Assembly: GCF_001037465.1 (NCBI RefSeq)
Contig: NZ_LFCV01000026.1
Coordinates: 1 to 53,943, forward strand
Source: Xenorhabdus khoisanae
GTDB taxonomy: Bacteria > Pseudomonadota > Gammaproteobacteria > Enterobacterales > Enterobacteriaceae
Direction of reading: 5' to 3'
Length of the DNA stretch: 53,943 bases
Shown here: positions 48,857 to 53,943 of the stretch, piece by piece
Position numbering within the stretch: position 1 is the first letter of the stretch
Layout of the letters: every line of letters begins with the position of its first letter
Made by a program: the position numbers and the translations under genes
The notes under the pieces: model-generated
Seen by the model: only the letters and a program-made list of their open reading frames with translations
Database searches by the model: none
What the model was told of the DNA's origin: nothing

Positions 48857-48966
48857 TTCTTGACAACCTCCGCTAAAGTAACTGATGGTGGCTAAAGTTA
48901 TTCATGGTAACTGTTTAATCTATAGTGATTATTTATTGATGTAATGACTTATGAGGAACTCCAGAA

Positions 48967-51609
48967 ATGAGCCAGCGCGGACTTGAAGCATTATTACGCC
49001 CCAGATCTATTGCCGTTATTGGTGCTTCTGAAAAACAAGAAAAAGCCAGCTCAATGTTAATGCGGAATTTACTGATGGGCAGTTTTACGGGTCCCATTTT
49101 GCCCGTAACACCAAACAAGCATGCTGTTCTGGGTGTATTGGCCTATCCTTCTATCGATAAGCTACCATTGTGCCCCGACCTTGCTATCATTTGCACCCAT
49201 CACAGCCGCAATCTATCGTTGCTGGAACAACTGGCTCAACACGGATGCAAAACCGTTATTATTCTATCCTCTCCACCATCGCAATTTAACGAACTAAAGC
49301 AATATAGCCAGAAATATCATATCCGCATTCTGGGGCCGAATAGCCTCGGCATTCTGGCACCCTGGATAGGGCTGAATGCCAGTTTTTCCCCTATTCCTAT
49401 CCTGAAAGGTAAACTGGCCTTCATCTCGCAATCAGCAGCAATATCAAATACGATTCTCGACTGGGCTCATCATCGCAATATCGGTTTTTCATATTTTATT
49501 GCTCTTGGAGATAGTGTTGATATTGATATTGATGATCTGCTCGACTTCCTAGCTAGAGATAGCAAGACGAGTGCCATTTTGTTACATCTCGAACATATCA
49601 GCGATGCCCGGCGTTTTCTTTCTGCCTCTCGAAGCGCTTCACGCAATAAACCCATTCTGGTTGTAAAAAGCAGTCGCACACGAAAAGCTCAGCAATTACT
49701 GGGGGAACAACAGAATTTCGATGCTGCCTATGATGCTGCAATTCAGCGGGCCGGTTTACTGCGTGTACAAGATACACATGAAATGTTTTCTGCTGTGGAA
49801 ACATTAAGTTTTATGCGACCACTGCGCGGAGAGCGCTTGTTAATCGTCAGTAATGGAGCCGCCCCCGCTGCGATGGCGCTGGATGAGTTACTCAGGAGAA
49901 CCGGAAAACTCGCCGTGTTAAATGAAGAAACGATCAGTGAATTATCCGGCATACTTCCCGAAACGCTTCTTCTCCGCAATCCTTTAGATATCGGTGATGA
50001 TTCCTCTACCGAGCAATATATTGCTGTACTTAAGCTGCTTTTAGATAACCATGACTATGATGCCTTACTGTTAATTCATTCTCCTTGTGCGATATCTCAC
50101 AGCCAATCTACGGCTGTCAGAGTCATCCAAACGATTAAGGAACATCCGCGCGGAAAATGGCCCACCATTTTCACTAATTGGTGCGGAGAATATTCTTCAT
50201 TAGAAGCTCGACGTCTGTTTAGTGAAGCAGGTCTTCCAACGTATCGCACACCAGAAGGCGCAATTACGGCATTTATGCATATGGTGGAATATCAACGAAA
50301 TCAAAAACAACTCAAAGAGACACCATCCCTGCCAATTGGCATTACATCGAATACAGCTCGTGCTCATGAGTGCATACAACAAGCCCTTGAAAGCGGAAAT
50401 ATTCGATTGGATACTCATGAAGTACAACCTATTCTTGAAGCCTATGGTTTAAATACCTTACCGACTTGGATAGCCCATACCAGTGATGATGCGGTCAATA
50501 TTGCTGAAAAAATTGGCTATCCTGTTGCACTGAAGCTCCGATCTCCTGATATTCCGCACAAGTCAGAAGTTCAAGGGGTTATGCTTTATTTGCGTAATTC
50601 CTATGAAGTCAAAACAGCAGCACAGGCTATTATTGAGCGCGTCAAACAAAACTTCCCACAAGCCAGAATTCACGGTTTGTTAGTACAAAGCATGGCTAAC
50701 CGAGCTGGCGCACAAGAATTGAGAATCTCTATTGAGCAAGACGAAATATTTGGCCCTTTAATCATGCTGGGAGAAGGGGGCATTGATTGGATTGATGAAA
50801 CACAAGCTGCCGTCGCCCTTCCTCCCCTGAATATGGCGTTAGCCCGTTATCTGGTCATCCAGGCAATAAAAAGAGGCAAAATAAAATCAGGGGGATCACT
50901 ATTGCCGCTGGATATCCCTTTGCTCAGTCAATTGTTGGTTAGGGTATCCAATCTCCTGATCGATTGTCCGCAAATTGCTCGCATGAACATTCACCCGCTA
51001 CTTGTATCGGGTAATGAGCTCACTCTATTGGATGTGACGATGGAGTTAACTTCGGTAACAGGAGATCCTCGCAAGAGACTTGCTATTCGCCCTTATCCCA
51101 ATGAGCTGGAAGAAATTATCTCTATAAAAGACAATCTTGAATGTCTGTTGCGCCCAATTTTGCCGGAAGATGAGCCTCTGCTGAAAACGTTTATCGACCA
51201 AGTGACAAAAGAAGATCTTTATTATCGTTATTTCAGTGAAATCAGTGAGTTCACTCATGACGATCTCGCCAACATGACCCAAATTGACTATGACCGGGAA
51301 ATGGCATTTGTCGCGATACGTCACCCTACAACGACACCTGAAATTATCGGTGTCGCCCGTGCTATGGCCGATCCCGATAATATCGAAGCAGAATTTGCGA
51401 TATTAGTGCGATCAGATCTCAAGGGAATTACGTTAGGATATCAGCTCATGACTAAGCTGATTCATTACACGAGAGAACACGGTATTCAAGTCTTGAATGC
51501 GATTACTATGCCGGAAAACCGTAATATGATTCAACTTGCCAAGAAGCTTGGATTTGCTATTGATATCCAGTTGGAGGATGGCATTGTTAATCTTGTCCTA
51601 AAACTCTAA
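48967..51609 (+). CDS. patZ: Peptidyl-lysine N-acetyltransferase PatZ (Pka/YfiQ)
   Basis: This 880-aa protein acetylates lysines on acetyl-CoA synthetase and other proteins. An N-terminal NDP-forming acyl-CoA synthetase-like region has a CoA-binding Rossmann domain (RPRSIAVIGASEKQEKASS, residues ~10-30), succinyl-CoA ligase-like domains (to ~430) and an ATP-grasp-type domain (~480-700). A C-terminal GNAT domain (~725-880) has LLRPILPEDEPLLKTFI and AEFAILVRSDLKGITLGYQL, the acetyl-CoA-binding loop. The ribosome site is GAGGAACTCC. The length fits E. coli PatZ (886 aa). Confidence 0.95.
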   Translation: MSQRGLEALLRPRSIAVIGASEKQEKASSMLMRNLLMGSFTGPILPVTPNKHAVLGVLAYPSIDKLPLCPDLAIICTHHSRNLSLLEQLAQHGCKTVIILSSPPSQFNELKQYSQKYHIRILGPNSLGILAPWIGLNASFSPIPILKGKLAFISQSAAISNTILDWAHHRNIGFSYFIALGDSVDIDIDDLLDFLARDSKTSAILLHLEHISDARRFLSASRSASRNKPILVVKSSRTRKAQQLLGEQQNFDAAYDAAIQRAGLLRVQDTHEMFSAVETLSFMRPLRGERLLIVSNGAAPAAMALDELLRRTGKLAVLNEETISELSGILPETLLLRNPLDIGDDSSTEQYIAVLKLLLDNHDYDALLLIHSPCAISHSQSTAVRVIQTIKEHPRGKWPTIFTNWCGEYSSLEARRLFSEAGLPTYRTPEGAITAFMHMVEYQRNQKQLKETPSLPIGITSNTARAHECIQQALESGNIRLDTHEVQPILEAYGLNTLPTWIAHTSDDAVNIAEKIGYPVALKLRSPDIPHKSEVQGVMLYLRNSYEVKTAAQAIIERVKQNFPQARIHGLLVQSMANRAGAQELRISIEQDEIFGPLIMLGEGGIDWIDETQAAVALPPLNMALARYLVIQAIKRGKIKSGGSLLPLDIPLLSQLLVRVSNLLIDCPQIARMNIHPLLVSGNELTLLDVTMELTSVTGDPRKRLAIRPYPNELEEIISIKDNLECLLRPILPEDEPLLKTFIDQVTKEDLYYRYFSEISEFTHDDLANMTQIDYDREMAFVAIRHPTTTPEIIGVARAMADPDNIEAEFAILVRSDLKGITLGYQLMTKLIHYTREHGIQVLNAITMPENRNMIQLAKKLGFAIDIQLEDGIVNLVLKL

Positions 51610-51812
51610 AGTTTGATTTAAGCGTGTATCCAATGAAGATGAGGAAAAATTTCACTTCGTGATGAATCGCACAGACTTAAAGCAATCAGCTCAGGAACGT
51701 TAATTCATACTAACAATGAGCCAAACTAGTGGTATCATCGCCAGATCATTTTGATTCATACACCTTATGATGGAACGTATTCCATCTAAACTAAGAGAAA
51801 AAACGCACTGTG

Positions 51813-53168
51813 ATGTTGTCCAAATTTAAACAAGCAAAACACCAACAACACCTTGCACAACTGCCTAAACTACCGCAGTCAGTTGCTGACATAGAAACAC
51901 TTTATCAATCTAAAGTGTTCCTCAGCACCTTACTGGAACGCATAGCGAACGCCCAAAAGCATATTTATATCGCGGCATTATATTTAGAAAACGATGATGC
52001 TGGACGGGATATTCTGACTGCATTGTATGTCGCCAAACAGAAACGCCCTGAACTGGACATTAAAATCCTGGTTGACTGGCATCGTGCTCAACGTGGTCGT
52101 ATTGGCGTAGAAGCAGCGGCAACAAACGCAGATTGGTACTGTTCCATGGCTGAAAGCTATCCTGAGGTCAACATTCCTATTCTGGGTGTTCCTGTGAACA
52201 CACGTGAAGCATTGGGCGTGTTACATCTGAAAGGCTTTATTTTTGATGATACAGTCATTTATAGCGGAGCCAGCATTAATGATGTTTATCTGCATCGCCA
52301 TGAAAAATACCGTTATGACCGTTATCACTTGCTGCACAATGCAAAACTTGCAGCAATTATGAAGCAGTTTATCGATGACAGTATGCTCAGCGCTGAAGCC
52401 GTAAGAAATTTGGCTTGTCACAATCGTCCTCGTAGTCTTGAGATTAAAAATCTGATCCGCCAATTCCGTGCTTCATTACGAGATTCTGAATATCAATTCG
52501 AAAACCAAGCTTCAAATGAAGAATTGGCTGTAACACCTTTAGTTGGTTTAGGTAAAAAGAACCAACTGAATAAAACGATCTGCCATCTGTTGGCCTGCAC
52601 TGAAAAAAAGTTGGTGATTTGTACACCTTATTTCAATTTACCGGCAGTTTTGGTACGGGCAATATCGCGGCTACTTCGCCAAGGGAAACAAGTTGAGATC
52701 ATCATTGGAGATAAAACAGCCAATGATTTTTATATCCCGCCAGAAGAACCGTTTAGGATCATCGGGGCATTGCCCTACTTGTATGAAATAAACTTGCGTC
52801 GCTTTACGAGCCGGTTACAAAAATTTATCGATAGCCAGCAATTAACCATTCGGTTATGGAAAGATCAAGACAATACTTATCACTTAAAAGGTATCTGGAT
52901 TGATAACAAGTGGCAGTTGATTACAGGTAATAATCTCAATCCTCGTGCTTGGGGTTTAGATCTGGAAAATGCCATTCTTATCCACGATCCTCATCAAGAA
53001 ATGCAAGAACAACGTTCTATGGAGCTGGATTGCATTCGTACTCACACAAAAATTATCAGCAATTATCAGGAACTGGAGAGTATCCAGCTCTATCCTGTTA
53101 AAGTTCGTAAGCTGATACGCCGTTTACGACGCATTCGAGTTGATCGATTAATCAGCAGAATACTGTAA
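51813..53168 (+). CDS. pssA: CDP-diacylglycerol--serine O-phosphatidyltransferase PssA
   Basis: This 451-aa phosphatidylserine synthase of the phospholipase D superfamily (proteobacterial class I type) catalyses the committed step to phosphatidylethanolamine and associates with membranes and ribosomes. Two HKD motifs are seen: HLKGFIFDD (with YSGASINDVYL after it) and HLKGIWIDNKW (followed by ITGNNLNPRAW). The C-terminus is strongly basic (KVRKLIRRLRRIRVDRLISRIL). ATG 51813 gives the E. coli length; GTG 51810 is one codon earlier. Confidence 0.97.
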   Translation: MLSKFKQAKHQQHLAQLPKLPQSVADIETLYQSKVFLSTLLERIANAQKHIYIAALYLENDDAGRDILTALYVAKQKRPELDIKILVDWHRAQRGRIGVEAAATNADWYCSMAESYPEVNIPILGVPVNTREALGVLHLKGFIFDDTVIYSGASINDVYLHRHEKYRYDRYHLLHNAKLAAIMKQFIDDSMLSAEAVRNLACHNRPRSLEIKNLIRQFRASLRDSEYQFENQASNEELAVTPLVGLGKKNQLNKTICHLLACTEKKLVICTPYFNLPAVLVRAISRLLRQGKQVEIIIGDKTANDFYIPPEEPFRIIGALPYLYEINLRRFTSRLQKFIDSQQLTIRLWKDQDNTYHLKGIWIDNKWQLITGNNLNPRAWGLDLENAILIHDPHQEMQEQRSMELDCIRTHTKIISNYQELESIQLYPVKVRKLIRRLRRIRVDRLISRIL

Positions 53169-53194
53169 TATAGATAAATAATTATCAATTTTTG

Positions 53195-53227
53195 AATCCC
53201 CTCTCGCAATAACGAGAAGGGATTTTT
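53195..53227 (+). terminator. Terminator after pssA
   Basis: A 12-bp stem with one mismatch, AATCCCCTCTCG / CGAGAAGGGATT, and loop CAATAA is followed by a T-run. It separates pssA from yfiM. Confidence 0.88.
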
Positions 53228-53285
53228 GTATCTTATTTATCAAGCGGCTATGATTTTTAAAAAATAAATCATGGCTTAAATTAAG

Positions 53286-53639
53286 ATGAAGAAAACTGTC
53301 ATCATCCTCATAAAAAATATATTAATAATCTTCCCTCTCCTATTAAATATATCTTGCTCTAATATGCGTCAAGCCACTGATAATTGGGTTGGCAAAGATA
53401 AAGCGCAACATTTTCTATTTTCTGCGGTTGTATCAGCAGCCGGAAACGCATATGGAGATCGTCAAAATTGGAGGCATCGTGAAAGTGCACAATTTGGTAT
53501 GTTGTTCTCAATCAGTCTTGGTGCAGCAAAAGAATTCTATGATAGCCGTCCATCTGGAACTGGCTGGAGTTGGCACGATATGGCTTATGATATAGCTGGC
53601 GCTATAGCGGGTTATAGCTTGTATCAATCTATGAAGTAA
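53286..53639 (+). CDS. yfiM: YfiM family lipoprotein (DUF2279)
   Basis: This 117-aa protein has a hydrophobic signal and a probable lipidation Cys24 in LNISCSNM; the -3 residue is Asn, which is atypical for a lipobox. The conserved body has NWVGKDKAQHFLFSAVVSAAG, ISLGAAKEFYDSRPSGTGWS and WHDMAYDIAGAIAGY, as in E. coli YfiM. Its function is unknown. It lies between pssA and the rRNA operon; kgtP, which stands there in E. coli, is missing. Confidence 0.88.
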   Translation: MKKTVIILIKNILIIFPLLLNISCSNMRQATDNWVGKDKAQHFLFSAVVSAAGNAYGDRQNWRHRESAQFGMLFSISLGAAKEFYDSRPSGTGWSWHDMAYDIAGAIAGYSLYQSMK

Positions 53640-53664
53640 TTTTTTAGGCTCTATGATTTAACGC

Positions 53665-53694
53665 AAAAAAGCCATCCTATTCCGGATGGCTTTT
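53665..53694. terminator. Bidirectional terminator between yfiM and the rRNA operon
   Basis: The 11-bp stem AAAAGCCATCC / GGATGGCTTTT has a 6-nt loop. Flanking A- and T-runs let it end both the minus-strand rRNA transcript and yfiM. Confidence 0.88.
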
Positions 53695-53706
53695 CTGACG
53701 TATTGA

Positions 53707-53826
53707 ATGTCTGGCAGTGCCCTACTCTCACATGGGGAGACCCCACACTACCATCGGCGCTACGGCGTTTCACTGCTGAGTTCGGCATGGGGTCAGGTGG
53801 GACCACCGCGCTATTGCCGCCAGACA
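53707..53826 (-). rRNA. rrf: 5S rRNA
   Basis: This 120-nt gene on the minus strand reads TGTCTGGCGGCAATAGCGCG at its 5' end and ...GGGCACTGCCAGACAT at its 3' end, the two ends pairing. The GTGGTCCCACCTGACCCCATG region is identical to enterobacterial 5S. It is the last gene of an rrn operon running out of the window. Confidence 0.95.
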
Positions 53827-53908
53827 AATCCTGTATTCAATCCCGAACAAGCTGCTGTCTGTAGTTGAAACTGTTGCTCCCGCACGCCCAAAACACCTTC
53901 GGTGTTGT

Positions 53909-53943
53909 CAGGTTAAGCCGCACGGTTCATTAGTACTGGTTAG
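53909..53943 (-). rRNA. rrl: 23S rRNA, 3' end only
   Basis: The minus strand reads CTAACCAGTACTAATGAACC followed by GTGCGGCTTAACCT, the conserved 3' terminus of enterobacterial 23S rRNA. About 35 nt are present and the rest lies beyond the window. The 82-nt spacer to 5S contains AACACCTTCGGTGTT, a small hairpin probably used in processing. Confidence 0.9.

Noticed and set aside
1-53943. CRISPR arrays, prophage genes, transposases or integrases
   Set aside because: I found no regularly spaced direct-repeat array, no recombinase-like protein and no insertion-sequence ends other than the single ERIC-like element.

Overview
The window reads as a chromosomal segment of a gammaproteobacterium of the order Enterobacterales, most likely Morganellaceae (Xenorhabdus/Photorhabdus-like). 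The grounds are a moderately AT-rich composition (judged by eye), close similarity of nearly every housekeeping protein to its E. coli counterpart, and an ERIC-type palindromic element of a kind I associate with those genera. The genus is an inference. The window starts inside a tRNA gene and ends inside a 23S rRNA gene.

Layout. (1) 1-647: Gln/Met tRNA cluster. (2) 820-1548: HigBA-type toxin-antitoxin module whose toxin frame carries an early stop. (3) 1618-24167: the classical ubiF / miaB-ybeZ-ybeY-corC-lnt / gltIJKL / leuS-lptE-holA-nadD / rsfS-rlmH-mrdA-mrdB-rlpA / dacA-ybeD block (tRNA modification, ribosome maturation, lipoprotein acylation, Glu/Asp uptake, LPS transport, NAD synthesis, rod-shape peptidoglycan synthesis). 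(4) 24199-26911: a Fur-box-preceded siderophore-interacting reductase and a TrkH potassium channel, both on the minus strand. (5) 27093-30165: lipB, lipA, crcB, cspE, ogt. (6) 30166-31366: a 1.2-kb AT-rich gap without a convincing gene. (7) 31367-39660: proVWX (betaine/proline uptake), ygaZH (amino-acid export), mprA-emrA-emrB (drug efflux). (8) 39924-46685: an iron-siderophore locus on the minus strand (TonB receptor, binding lipoprotein, two permeases, ATPase), with a short repeat-encoding ORF between receptor and binding protein and a broken gene remnant upstream of the receptor. (9) 46999-53639: yfiF, tapT, patZ, pssA, yfiM. (10) 53707-53943: 5S rRNA and the 3' end of 23S rRNA, minus strand.

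Blocks that are far apart in E. coli (the lip/mrd/leuS region, the proU-emr region and the pssA-rrn region) are joined here. The non-core genes (higBA, reductase/trkH, ogt, the siderophore locus) sit before, inside or at the joints of these blocks.

I did not find a large novel system. The observations most worth checking are the stop codon in higB and its compact palindrome-containing promoter, the frameshifted gene remnant upstream of the siderophore receptor, the 15-bp-repeat small ORF overlapping the binding-protein start, the multi-hairpin mprA-emrA spacer, and the 1.2-kb ogt-proV gap with phased repeats and a Fur-like site.
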